Source: Polynucleobacter sp. 31A-FELB (GTDB lineage Bacteria > Pseudomonadota > Gammaproteobacteria > Burkholderiales > Burkholderiaceae). Taken from it: a stretch of 64,000 bases of DNA. The stretch covers positions 62,001-126,000 of the forward strand of contig NZ_JACVOO010000002.1 in assembly GCF_018882405.1 (NCBI RefSeq), written 5' to 3'. Every line of letters starts with the position of its first letter. Positions within the stretch are counted from its first letter, which is position 1. This document shows positions 1 through 7,698 of the stretch, piece by piece. The notes under the pieces are model-generated. The model worked only from the letters and a program-made list of their open reading frames with translations. It searched no databases and was not told the origin of the DNA. The position numbers were made by a program, and so were the translations under genes.

Positions 1-369
1 GCCAATAGCAAAGCTAATCACTTAGCTTACGTTGGCGATTCCATTGTGGGCTCTAGAGTCAATATCGGTGCAGGTACGATTACTTGTAACTACGATGGTG
101 TGAATAAGCACCAAACCATTATTGAAGATGATGTCTTCATTGGTTCGGACACTCAGTTGGTTGCCCCAGTGCGTGTTGGTCGTGGCGCCACATTGGGTGC
201 AGGCACGACTCTGACTAAAGATGCGCCCCCTAATCAACTTACCGTGTCGCGCGCTAAGCAAATCTCTTTACAGTGGCAACGCCCAGTAAAGAAGGAAAAG
301 AAAGTGGCAGATAAGAAGGTAGCAATAAAGAAAGTAGCTGCTAAAAAATCCGTGAAGGCTAAAAAATAA
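1..369 (+). CDS. glmU: GlmU, C-terminal part (bifunctional UDP-GlcNAc pyrophosphorylase / GlcN-1-P acetyltransferase)
   Basis: These are the last 122 codons of GlmU, which acetylates glucosamine-1-phosphate and then uridylylates it to UDP-GlcNAc for peptidoglycan and LPS. The window opens inside the left-handed beta-helix acetyltransferase domain: hexapeptide repeats such as [14 protein letters not shown] and [12 protein letters not shown] are visible. The family usually ends soon after the QRPVKK segment seen here, but this protein continues for about 24 Lys/Ala/Val residues. The stop overlaps the glmS start by one base (TAATG), so the two pathway genes are probably translationally coupled. 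The 5' part lies outside the window. Confidence 0.95.
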   Translation, partial: ANSKANHLAYVGDSIVGSRVNIGAGTITCNYDGVNKHQTIIEDDVFIGSDTQLVAPVRVGRGATLGAGTTLTKDAPPNQLTVSRAKQISLQWQRPVKKEKKVADKKVAIKKVAAKKSVKAKK

Positions 370-2201
370 TGTGCGGAATCGTTGGCGCAGCATCGCGTAA
401 GAATATTGTTGAGGTATTGATCGAAGGCCTGCGTCGCCTTGAGTACCGTGGATATGATTCCTGTGGTTTTGCCGTAATTAATGGTGATGATGCCAAGCAC
501 CCCATTGAACGTGCTCGCACGACAGCCCGTGTTTCCGAGTTAGCGGAGCAGGGGAAAGATTTTCATGGCACTTTAGGTATTGCGCATACCCGCTGGGCAA
601 CGCACGGCAAGCCTGATACACAAAATGCACACCCCCATATTTCTGGTGGATTAATCGCTGTGGTGCATAACGGCATTATTGAAAATTACGAGTCACTGCG
701 CACCGAGCTGAAATCTGCTGGCTACGTATTTACTTCAGAAACAGATACTGAAGTGATTGCGCATTTAATTCATCAAGCTTATGTAGCAAGCGAGCAGGTT
801 GATTTAGTTGCTTCAGTGCGATCTGTATTGCCGCGCTTACATGGTGCCTATGCGATCGGTGTGATTGCGCAAGATCGTCCAGATATTTTGGTCGGTGCAC
901 GCGTTGGATCGCCCTTGGTTGTAGCGCTTGGCGAGAATGAAAATTTCCTTGCTTCTGATGCACTGGCTTTGGCCGGTCGCGCACATTCAATGATGTATCT
1001 CGAAGAAGGTGATGTTGCTATTCTTAAGGCGGATAGCGTTGAGATCATTGATCAGTTAGGTAAGACAGCGCAGCGTGAGCAAAAATCAATGCCAGCTCAA
1101 GCTGACTCCGTAGATCTAGGTCCTTATCAGCACTACATGCAGAAAGAGATCTTTGAGCAACCAAGAGCAATTAGCGACACGCTTGCCAATATTGCTAGCT
1201 TTGGTCCAGAACTCTTTAATGCAAATCCTGAGCAATGGAAAAAGTTTGATCAAATTTTGATATTGGCTTGCGGCACTAGTTACTACTCCGCTTGCGTTGC
1301 TAAATACTGGTTAGAAGATTTAGCAGGCATACCGACGCAGGTAGAGATTGCTAGTGAGTATCGTTATCGCACAACTGTTCCTAACCCGAATACATTAATT
1401 GTGGTGGTCTCCCAGTCTGGTGAGACTGCGGATACTTTGGCGGCCTTACGTCATGCCCAGGCTTTAGGACATCAATACACGTTGGCAATTTGTAACGTTG
1501 CAAGTAGCGCCATGGTTCGCGAAACGAATTGGAATTTCTTAACCAAGGCTGGCACTGAGATTGGCGTGGCCTCTACTAAAGCCTTCACTACTCAATTGGT
1601 TGCCCTATATCTGTTAGCTGTTTCATTGGCTAAGCGTGCTGGCAAAGTAAGTCCTGAGCGAGAGAAAGAGCTCTTGCGTGACTTGCGCCATTTGCCAAAA
1701 GCTTTGCATGCAGTGTTAGCGCTTGAGCCGCAGATCATGGCTTGGAGCACTGCATTTGCTAAATGTGAAAATGCTTTGTTCTTGGGTCGTGGCATGCATT
1801 ACCCAATTGCCCTTGAAGGTGCGCTCAAGTTAAAAGAGATTTCTTATATTCATGCTGAAGCTTATCCAGCGGGCGAGTTAAAGCACGGACCATTAGCCCT
1901 GGTTACTGAAAAGATGCCAGTGGTAACAGTAGCCCCAAAAGATGACTTGCTGGAAAAGCTCAAATCCAATATGCAGGAAGTCAAAGCCCGTGGCGGTAAG
2001 TTGTACGTCTTTGCAGACCAAGATACCGAAATTACTAGCAGTGAAGGCATCAACGTGATTCGTTTGCCTGAGCACTATGGAAATCTTTCCCCAATCTTGC
2101 ATGTAGTTCCACTGCAACTACTGGCGTATCACACCGCTTGCGCCCTGGGTACTGATGTAGACAAGCCGCGTAATCTCGCAAAGAGCGTTACCGTCGAGTA
2201 A
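369..2201 (+). CDS. glmS: Glutamine--fructose-6-phosphate aminotransferase (isomerizing)
   Basis: GlmS makes glucosamine-6-phosphate from fructose-6-phosphate and glutamine, the first committed step to UDP-GlcNAc. The 610-residue length is normal. Cys2 (MCGIVGA) is the N-terminal nucleophile of the glutaminase domain, which covers about residues 1-240. Two SIS sugar-isomerase domains follow, with [14 protein letters not shown] near residue 300 and a second around the [18 protein letters not shown] region. The conserved end [11 protein letters not shown] is intact. It sits directly behind glmU in a two-gene unit. I see no glmS ribozyme or other leader element, as expected with no room between the genes. 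Confidence 0.98.
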   Translation: MCGIVGAASRKNIVEVLIEGLRRLEYRGYDSCGFAVINGDDAKHPIERARTTARVSELAEQGKDFHGTLGIAHTRWATHGKPDTQNAHPHISGGLIAVVHNGIIENYESLRTELKSAGYVFTSETDTEVIAHLIHQAYVASEQVDLVASVRSVLPRLHGAYAIGVIAQDRPDILVGARVGSPLVVALGENENFLASDALALAGRAHSMMYLEEGDVAILKADSVEIIDQLGKTAQREQKSMPAQADSVDLGPYQHYMQKEIFEQPRAISDTLANIASFGPELFNANPEQWKKFDQILILACGTSYYSACVAKYWLEDLAGIPTQVEIASEYRYRTTVPNPNTLIVVVSQSGETADTLAALRHAQALGHQYTLAICNVASSAMVRETNWNFLTKAGTEIGVASTKAFTTQLVALYLLAVSLAKRAGKVSPEREKELLRDLRHLPKALHAVLALEPQIMAWSTAFAKCENALFLGRGMHYPIALEGALKLKEISYIHAEAYPAGELKHGPLALVTEKMPVVTVAPKDDLLEKLKSNMQEVKARGGKLYVFADQDTEITSSEGINVIRLPEHYGNLSPILHVVPLQLLAYHTACALGTDVDKPRNLAKSVTVE

Positions 2202-2245
2202 TTTCTCTGGGGTGGATTCACCTCAAAATTCCAAGTAACTTCATT

Positions 2246-2274
2246 AACCCAGGCGTAATCCAATCAACTGGGTT
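2246..2274 (+). terminator. Weak hairpin downstream of glmS
   Basis: A 7-bp stem (AACCCAG with CTGGGTT) encloses a 15-base loop and is followed by TATTCCCTT rather than a clean T-run. It could end the glmU-glmS transcript, but the loop is long and the U-tract poor. Confidence 0.3.
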
Positions 2275-2297
2275 TATTCCCTTGATTCTGTAGGGTC

Positions 2298-2331
2298 TTG
2301 CAATTAGTACGAACTAGTACTAAACTAGTAC
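2298..2331 (+). promoter_or_regulatory. Promoter with triple TAGTAC operator (MarR autoregulation)
   Basis: A candidate -35 TTGCAA (2298-2303) and -10 TAAACT (2321-2326) are 17 bases apart. Between and over them lie three TAGTAC copies (2305-2310, 2315-2320, 2326-2331). The first two form a perfect inverted repeat TTAGTAC-N6-GTACTAA (2304-2310 / 2317-2323), and AACTAGTAC is repeated directly with an 11-base period (2312-2320, 2323-2331). Placement over the promoter suits repression by the MarR protein encoded next. The binding protein is inferred. Confidence 0.6.
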
Positions 2332-2358
2332 GCATACAGACTAAATTGAGGTAATGAA

Positions 2359-2775
2359 ATGAATCACCTATCGCTCGTTAAGGAATTGGTTCAGGCCTAT
2401 CAGGCCTTTGAGGCTCACTCTGGAGCGCATATTAAAGAGATGGGCTTAACCACAACCCAGTTTGACATTGTGGCGACCTTAGGTAATCAGCCCCCAATGA
2501 CTTGTAAGGAATTGGGTGAGAAGACGCTAGTTTCTAAAGGCACTATGACGGGTGTTTTAGAAAGGCTCGAGGCGAAAGGCTTAATTGAAAAGTTTCTGAA
2601 CGTTGAAGACGGCCGTAGTTACAAGATTGGCCTCTCAAAGTCTGGCGACAAATTATTTAAGAAGGTATTTCCGGAGCATGTGGAATACCTCGGCAAGGCG
2701 TTTAGCAAGCTCACCAAAAAAGAATTAGAACAAGCGGTAATGGTTTTAAAAGAAGTAAAAGCAATTTTTAATTAA
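2359..2775 (+). CDS. MarR family transcriptional regulator
   Basis: This 138-residue MarR-type winged-helix protein should bind DNA as a dimer in the cytoplasm. The wHTH covers roughly residues 30-95: TTTQFDIVATLG, a recognition helix near SKGTMTGVLERLE, and a wing with EDGRSYKIGL carrying the usual D-R pair. The only cysteine is C49, just before the HTH, so a one-Cys redox switch is possible but unproven. GAGG lies 7 bases before the ATG. The triple TAGTAC operator upstream points to autoregulation, and the next three genes (DoxX, flavodoxin-like reductase, pirin) suggest that quinones or other electrophiles are the signal. That ligand is inferred. Confidence 0.88.
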   Translation: MNHLSLVKELVQAYQAFEAHSGAHIKEMGLTTTQFDIVATLGNQPPMTCKELGEKTLVSKGTMTGVLERLEAKGLIEKFLNVEDGRSYKIGLSKSGDKLFKKVFPEHVEYLGKAFSKLTKKELEQAVMVLKEVKAIFN

Positions 2776-2810
2776 ACAATTTTTCAGTAAACATTACAAA
2801 GGAACATTAC

Positions 2811-3221
2811 ATGAACACATATCAAAGCATACTTAACCTCGTTGGTCGATTGCTTATCGTTGCACTATTTTTACCGGCAGGTTTGGGAAAGATTGCTGGA
2901 TTTGAGGGAACATTAGGCTACTTCGCTTCTTTGGGTATTCCAGCTCCAGTATTCGCATTGGTAGCAACAATTGTGATTGAAGTTCTGGGAAGCATTGCAT
3001 TGATCGTAGGTTTTCAGACACGTATCGTTGCAGTGATCATGGCGATCTTTACTTTAATCGCTGCTGCTACTGGGCATGCATTTTGGGCTGCTCCAGCAGA
3101 TGCAGTATTTATCGCTCAATTGCTATTCTTTAAGAACATTGCGGTAATGGGTGGTTTATTGGTGTTGGCTTCTACTGGTGCTGGTAGATTCAGTATTGAT
3201 GGTCGTAAAGCAGCGAAGTAA
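2811..3221 (+). CDS. DoxX family membrane protein
   Basis: This 136-residue inner-membrane protein has about four hydrophobic segments and the family opening (NLVGRLLIVALFLPAGLGKI, then a phenylalanine-rich loop FEGTLGYFASLGIP). DoxX relatives are small quinone-linked membrane proteins, and many sit in redox-stress operons next to quinone reductases. Here it is the second gene of a MarR-controlled operon, 35 bases after the regulator and 24 bases before the flavodoxin-like gene, with AAAGGAA as ribosome site. A specific enzymatic role cannot be read from the sequence. Confidence 0.88.
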   Translation: MNTYQSILNLVGRLLIVALFLPAGLGKIAGFEGTLGYFASLGIPAPVFALVATIVIEVLGSIALIVGFQTRIVAVIMAIFTLIAAATGHAFWAAPADAVFIAQLLFFKNIAVMGGLLVLASTGAGRFSIDGRKAAK

Positions 3222-3245
3222 TTCCATTCATTAAAGGAAAAGATC

Positions 3246-3803
3246 ATGACTAAAGTAGCCGTTGTATTTCATAGTGGGTATGGCCACACAGTTAAACAAG
3301 CTGAAGCCCTATCTAAGGGAGCAAATGGCACGCTAATAGCCATTGATTCCGAAGGCAATATTACTGATGCGCAGTGGGAAATTCTCAATACTGCTAATGC
3401 CATCGTATTTGGTTCGCCAACCTATATGGGCACAGTAAGCTGGCAGTTTAAGAAGTTCGCTGATGCCAGTTCTAAGCAATGGTTTTCACAGCAGTGGAAA
3501 GACAAAGTATTCGGTGGTTTCACAAACTCTGCCACGATGAATGGTGATAAGCACTCCACCTTGCATTACTTCTTCACTCTGGCAATGCAGCATTCAGGTA
3601 TCTGGGTTGGCACTGGTTTAATGCCTTCGAACTCCAAAGCCGCGAAGCGTGATGATGTGAACTATGTTGGCTCTTCTGCTGGTGCGATGATGCAGACTCC
3701 TTCAGACGCAAGTACTGATGAGGTAAATGTGGGCGATTTAGAAACAGCACGTCTCTATGGTGAGCGTATTGCCAAGATTGCCGCTGAACTTAAAGCTAAG
3801 TAA
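3246..3803 (+). CDS. Flavodoxin-like NAD(P)H:quinone oxidoreductase (WrbA-like)
   Basis: A 185-residue flavodoxin-fold protein, cytoplasmic, probably reducing quinones by two electrons with an FMN cofactor. The phosphate loop is HSGYGHT at residues 9-15. A second flavin-binding loop appears as FGSPTYMGTVSWQFKKF, and a third around VGTGLMPSN. Length and motif order fit the WrbA/NQO family more than electron-carrier flavodoxins. AAAGGAAAAG precedes the ATG. Co-transcription with MarR, DoxX and pirin supports a quinone-detoxification role. Substrate preference is not visible. Confidence 0.85.
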   Translation: MTKVAVVFHSGYGHTVKQAEALSKGANGTLIAIDSEGNITDAQWEILNTANAIVFGSPTYMGTVSWQFKKFADASSKQWFSQQWKDKVFGGFTNSATMNGDKHSTLHYFFTLAMQHSGIWVGTGLMPSNSKAAKRDDVNYVGSSAGAMMQTPSDASTDEVNVGDLETARLYGERIAKIAAELKAK

Positions 3804-3833
3804 GCTTTTTATCTGAAAGAAATTGGGGGAATC

Positions 3834-4697
3834 ATGAAAAAACTCATTGGTTTACAAGGAAATGATCGAGGTCACTGGGTAGGCGACGGTTTTCCTGTGC
3901 GCACCTTGTTCTTCTATCAAGACCTCGGCAATCAAATGAGTCCATTCTTGATGCTGGACTATGCAGGTCCAGCAGAGTTTCTCCCAACATCTGAACGTAA
4001 GGGTGTGGGTTCACATCCACATCGTGGTTTTGAGACGGTCACCATTGTTTATGAAGGTGAAGTAGCGCATAAAGATTCCACAGGTCAGGGTGGAACGATT
4101 GGCCCTGGAGATGTTCAGTGGATGACGGCCGGCTCTGGCATCTTGCATGAAGAATTTCACTCAGAGGGTTTTGCTAAAAATGGCGGAACTCTGAATATGG
4201 TGCAGTTGTGGGTGAATTTGCCAGCAAAGCTCAAAATGACCAAGCCAGGCTATCAAGCCATTCTGGATAAACAGATTCCTACGATTGAGTTGAAGAGCGG
4301 CGCAGGACAAGCACGCATCATTGCTGGAGATTTTGATGGCCATACAGGCCCAGCCAATACTTTTAGCCCTCTCAATGTGATTGACCTGAAGTTAAAGAAG
4401 GGCTCAACAACTATTCCTGTGCCTGAGAGCTGGAATACCTCCCTGGTTGTCCTGAGGGGCGCCGTTGAGGCGGGTGAGGGCGTGGTCGCCAAAGATGCCC
4501 AGATGCTGATGTTTAGCAATCAAGGTCAAGATATTCAAGTGAACGTGCTGGAAGACACCATTGCCTTGCTGCTGAGTGGTGAACCTATTAATGAACCTAT
4601 TGTGGGTTACGGCCCATTTGTCATGAATACCAAAGAAGAGATTGCTCAGGCAATGCAAGATTTCAATAGTGGTGGTTTTGGAAAAATTACTCACTAA
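3834..4697 (+). CDS. Pirin family protein (possible quercetin-type dioxygenase)
   Basis: A 287-residue bicupin of the pirin family. The iron-binding set is intact in the N-terminal cupin: HPHRG (H61, H63) and GILHEE (H105, E107) match the His-His-His-Glu ligands of characterised pirins. Bacterial pirins such as E. coli YhhW can act as quercetinases. The gene closes the marR operon, 30 bases after the flavodoxin-like gene. With the neighbours this suggests oxidation or handling of aromatic/quinone compounds. The RND efflux operon starts 149 bases downstream and may belong to the same response. Confidence 0.88.
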   Translation: MKKLIGLQGNDRGHWVGDGFPVRTLFFYQDLGNQMSPFLMLDYAGPAEFLPTSERKGVGSHPHRGFETVTIVYEGEVAHKDSTGQGGTIGPGDVQWMTAGSGILHEEFHSEGFAKNGGTLNMVQLWVNLPAKLKMTKPGYQAILDKQIPTIELKSGAGQARIIAGDFDGHTGPANTFSPLNVIDLKLKKGSTTIPVPESWNTSLVVLRGAVEAGEGVVAKDAQMLMFSNQGQDIQVNVLEDTIALLLSGEPINEPIVGYGPFVMNTKEEIAQAMQDFNSGGFGKITH

Positions 4698-4846
4698 GAA
4701 TGTGGCTGTAGCCTAAAAAAATCCGTTTGACTTCTACACTCAGCTGTGTACAAAAAAATTCATTAGTTAAATCAAGGCTTTACATAGACTGGATTAGAAA
4801 AGTATGTTCAAATATCTGCTGTAGAAAAGGAAATTTGTCACAGTAC

Positions 4847-6382
4847 ATGTTTGGTTCAAAAGAATTCTTTATTTTGCGTTGGCTTCCGTTGTTATCCGCG
4901 GGGTTTCTCTCTGCATGTGCCGTTGGCCCTGACTTCAAACAGCCTGATTCTCCTAATACCTCTACCTATACCGAGACTACGCTTTCTAAAAAACTAGCTA
5001 CTGCGCCTGGTGTTCCAGGCGGTACTGATCAAGAGTTTGTTGAGGGTGCGGATATTGAGGCTCAGTGGTGGGAATTATTTAAGTCTCCAGAGCTTGATGT
5101 ATTGATCAAAAAAGCTTTGCAGCAAAACCCAAATTTAGGCGCTGCTGATGCGGCCCTGCGCGCTAGCCAAGAAAATGTCAGCGCACAAATTGGTGGACAG
5201 TATTTTCCGGCGATTGGTTTGAATGGTGGCGTAGTTCGTCAGCTCCAACCCTCCGCTATTTATGGCTTGCCATATGGTTCAGATACCTACAACCTCTATA
5301 ACGCTTCTGTAAACGTCACTTATAAGCTAGATGTTTTCGGTGGTGCGCGCCGAGCAGTTGAGGGTGCGAGAGCGCAAGCAGAGATTGCTCAGTTTCAGTT
5401 GGAGGGCGCATATCTCTCCTTGACAGCCAACATTGTCACTAGCGCTGTGCGTGAAGCAGCTTTGCGCGCACAAATGCAAGCCACAGAAGAAATTCTTAAG
5501 GCGCAAACTAATTTAGCCGAAGTTACTGAGAAGCAATTGGTCATTGGTACTGTCTCTAAGGTGGACGTAACATCGCAAAGAACTTTAGTGTCTAACTCGC
5601 AAGTAGATTTATTTACTTACGAACGCAATCTTTCATTTGCGCGCAATCAGTTAGCGGTCTTGGTGGGTGAGTTGCCTAGTAATGCCAACATCACTAAGTT
5701 TGATTTGAGGTCTCTACATTTGCCAGAGAAGTTGCCACTGTCAGTACCTTCAAGTCTTGTTCGTCAACGTCCAGATGTACGTGCGGCAGAAGCACAACTC
5801 AAGGCGACGAATGCTTTGGTAGGTGTAGCTACCGCTAATTTATTGCCACAATTTAATATTACGGGTGCCATTGGTTCTGCGGCACTAACTAGCGCAGCCT
5901 TGTTTGGGCCGAACGCTACTCTATGGTCTATTGCTGGCGGCATCTTCCAGCCGCTGTTTCAGGGTGGTCAGTTATTGGCACAACGCCGTGGAGCGATTGC
6001 TAATTACGAGCAAGCGGTTTATCAATATCAAGCAACTGTGCTTAAGGCGTTTCAAGAGGTTGCAGATTCCTTGCGCGCTTTAGAGACAGGTGCCCAAGCA
6101 TTGAAGTCTGCATCAGACGCAGAGCGTTACGCTTATGAAACTTTAGAGTTAGTGCAGCAGCAATATAAGTTGGGCACTGCAAGTTACTTGGCTGTTCTCT
6201 ATTATCAAAATCAATATCAAATTGCTAAAGTCAAATCAGTGTCTGCACAAGCGACCCGATTCTCTGACACGGCAGCATTATTTGCAGCACTAGGCGGCGG
6301 CTGGTGGAATCGTACCGGCCCAGCCTTTCAACCAAAAGCCATAGCGAACAAAGATCAAAATGAAACTTCTGGAAACAATTAA
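4847..6382 (+). CDS. RND efflux outer-membrane lipoprotein (NodT family)
   Basis: This is the outer-membrane channel subunit of a tripartite efflux pump. I chose the ATG at 4847 (511 residues) because it gives a lipoprotein signal peptide with lipobox LSAC, Cys24 being the lipidated residue, followed by the typical AVGPDFKQP. An in-frame TTG at 4727 would add 40 unlikely Cys-rich residues. Two OEP repeats follow, the second with RQRPDVRAAEAQLKATNA. A possible promoter (TTTACA at 4779, TATGTT at 4803, 18 bases apart) lies in the 149-base gap after pirin. Its end overlaps the adaptor gene by 23 bases. Confidence 0.92.
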   Translation: MFGSKEFFILRWLPLLSAGFLSACAVGPDFKQPDSPNTSTYTETTLSKKLATAPGVPGGTDQEFVEGADIEAQWWELFKSPELDVLIKKALQQNPNLGAADAALRASQENVSAQIGGQYFPAIGLNGGVVRQLQPSAIYGLPYGSDTYNLYNASVNVTYKLDVFGGARRAVEGARAQAEIAQFQLEGAYLSLTANIVTSAVREAALRAQMQATEEILKAQTNLAEVTEKQLVIGTVSKVDVTSQRTLVSNSQVDLFTYERNLSFARNQLAVLVGELPSNANITKFDLRSLHLPEKLPLSVPSSLVRQRPDVRAAEAQLKATNALVGVATANLLPQFNITGAIGSAALTSAALFGPNATLWSIAGGIFQPLFQGGQLLAQRRGAIANYEQAVYQYQATVLKAFQEVADSLRALETGAQALKSASDAERYAYETLELVQQQYKLGTASYLAVLYYQNQYQIAKVKSVSAQATRFSDTAALFAALGGGWWNRTGPAFQPKAIANKDQNETSGNN

Positions 6383-7691
6383 AACCAAAGTGACTGCAGC
6401 AGCAGTTGCCTTGTGGGCTTGGATGCTTGTTAAAGCTGAAGAGTGGAAGCTACGCGATAAGGCGATTGCGCTTTGGGAAAAGGCAAAAGGTGTGTGGTTC
6501 CGCTTGCGCGAGCGCTTCTTGCGCAGTAAGGTCAACGCCAAATTGCAATCGATGACCCCTTTGGGTCGACGCATGACCATTATGTTGTGTGGCGTATTTT
6601 TGTTACTCGGCTTGATCTTTGGGTTTAATCAACTCAAGACCTTCATGATCAAACACTTTATTGCTGGTATGGGATTGCCTCCTGCAACCGTTTCCACGAT
6701 GGTAGTAGAGACCACTGCATGGCAGCCTAAGCTCTCCAGCGTTGGTAATGTACGCGCATTTAGAGGCGTAGATCTTAGTACTGAAATCGGTGGCCTTGTA
6801 CAAACCGTGCCTATTAAATCTGGCATGGATGTAAAAGAAGGCGACCTACTCATTAAGTTGAATGATGCTTCAGATGTTGCACAACTGAATTCATTAAAGG
6901 CTCAGGCAGATTTGGCTAAAGTCATTAATGAGCGTGATAGACAGCAGTTGGCGATTCAGGCGATTAGTAAGAACGTATTTGACACAAGTAAGGCGGACGC
7001 AAAGTCCAAGCAAGCTCAGGTAGAGCAGCAAACGGCTTTAGTTGCAAAGAAGAATTTGAAGGCCCCCTTTAGTGGCCGTGTGGGCATTGTGATGATTAAT
7101 CCCGGTCAGTTTGTTAACCCAGGTGATAAGTTGCTCACCCTTCAAACCTTGGATCCTATTTTTGTGGATTTCAATCTCCCCCAAAGCAATGCTGAGCAGA
7201 TTCAGGTTGGGCAAGAAATCGTAGTGACTACTGATGCGTTTAAAGATGCGAGTTTCACTGGCAAGATTACTGCAGTCAGTCCAAAGGTCGATACCAATAC
7301 GCGCAATATTCAGATTGAAGCTCAATTAGCCAATCCGGATAAAAAGATTTTGCCGGGCATGTTTGCCAATGTGAATATCAAGCTGGGTGATGAAGTGAAG
7401 ATGCTGACTTTGCCCCAAACGGCTGTAACTTATAACCCTTACGGCTCGACAATCTTTATTGCCAAGCCAACCGGTAAGAAGGATAAGCAGGGCAAGCCTA
7501 CGCTTGAGGCCCAGCAAGTCTTTGTGACTACAGGACCAACACGTGGCGACCAAGTGGCGATTCTCAAGGGTGTTGAAGAGGGTGCTACGGTAGTTACTAG
7601 CGGTCAGCTCAAGTTGAAGAACGGTACACCACTGATTGTGAATAACAAAGTGTTGCCTTCGAATTCACCAAACCCGAAGCCACAGGAATAA
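6360..7691 (+). CDS. RND efflux periplasmic adaptor subunit
   Basis: This membrane-fusion protein links the inner-membrane pump to the outer-membrane channel. After a transmembrane helix at about residues 73-95 come the half-lipoyl segment (VGNVRAFRGVDLSTEIGG), a short helical hairpin, the second lipoyl half (NLKAPFSGRVGIV) and the beta-barrel domain. The odd part is the first 64 residues: a Trp- and charge-rich cytoplasmic stretch (W19, W21, W29, W39, W46) not usual in this family. An alternative ATG at 6552 (MTPLGRRMTIM) would remove it, but neither start has a good ribosome site. The overlap with the channel gene favours coupling at 6360. Confidence 0.9.
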   Translation: MKLLETIKTKVTAAAVALWAWMLVKAEEWKLRDKAIALWEKAKGVWFRLRERFLRSKVNAKLQSMTPLGRRMTIMLCGVFLLLGLIFGFNQLKTFMIKHFIAGMGLPPATVSTMVVETTAWQPKLSSVGNVRAFRGVDLSTEIGGLVQTVPIKSGMDVKEGDLLIKLNDASDVAQLNSLKAQADLAKVINERDRQQLAIQAISKNVFDTSKADAKSKQAQVEQQTALVAKKNLKAPFSGRVGIVMINPGQFVNPGDKLLTLQTLDPIFVDFNLPQSNAEQIQVGQEIVVTTDAFKDASFTGKITAVSPKVDTNTRNIQIEAQLANPDKKILPGMFANVNIKLGDEVKMLTLPQTAVTYNPYGSTIFIAKPTGKKDKQGKPTLEAQQVFVTTGPTRGDQVAILKGVEEGATVVTSGQLKLKNGTPLIVNNKVLPSNSPNPKPQE

Positions 7692-7698
7692 GTCCTAG

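Noticed and set aside
4731..4750. Partial dyad around CAGCTG between pirin and the RND operon
   Set aside because: ACAC and TGTGT arms are not symmetric around the centre and no TetR-type regulator gene is nearby.
4727..4846. N-terminal extension of the outer-membrane lipoprotein from a TTG
   Set aside because: It would bury the lipoprotein signal peptide behind 40 Cys- and Lys-rich residues; the ATG at 4847 gives a standard lipobox.
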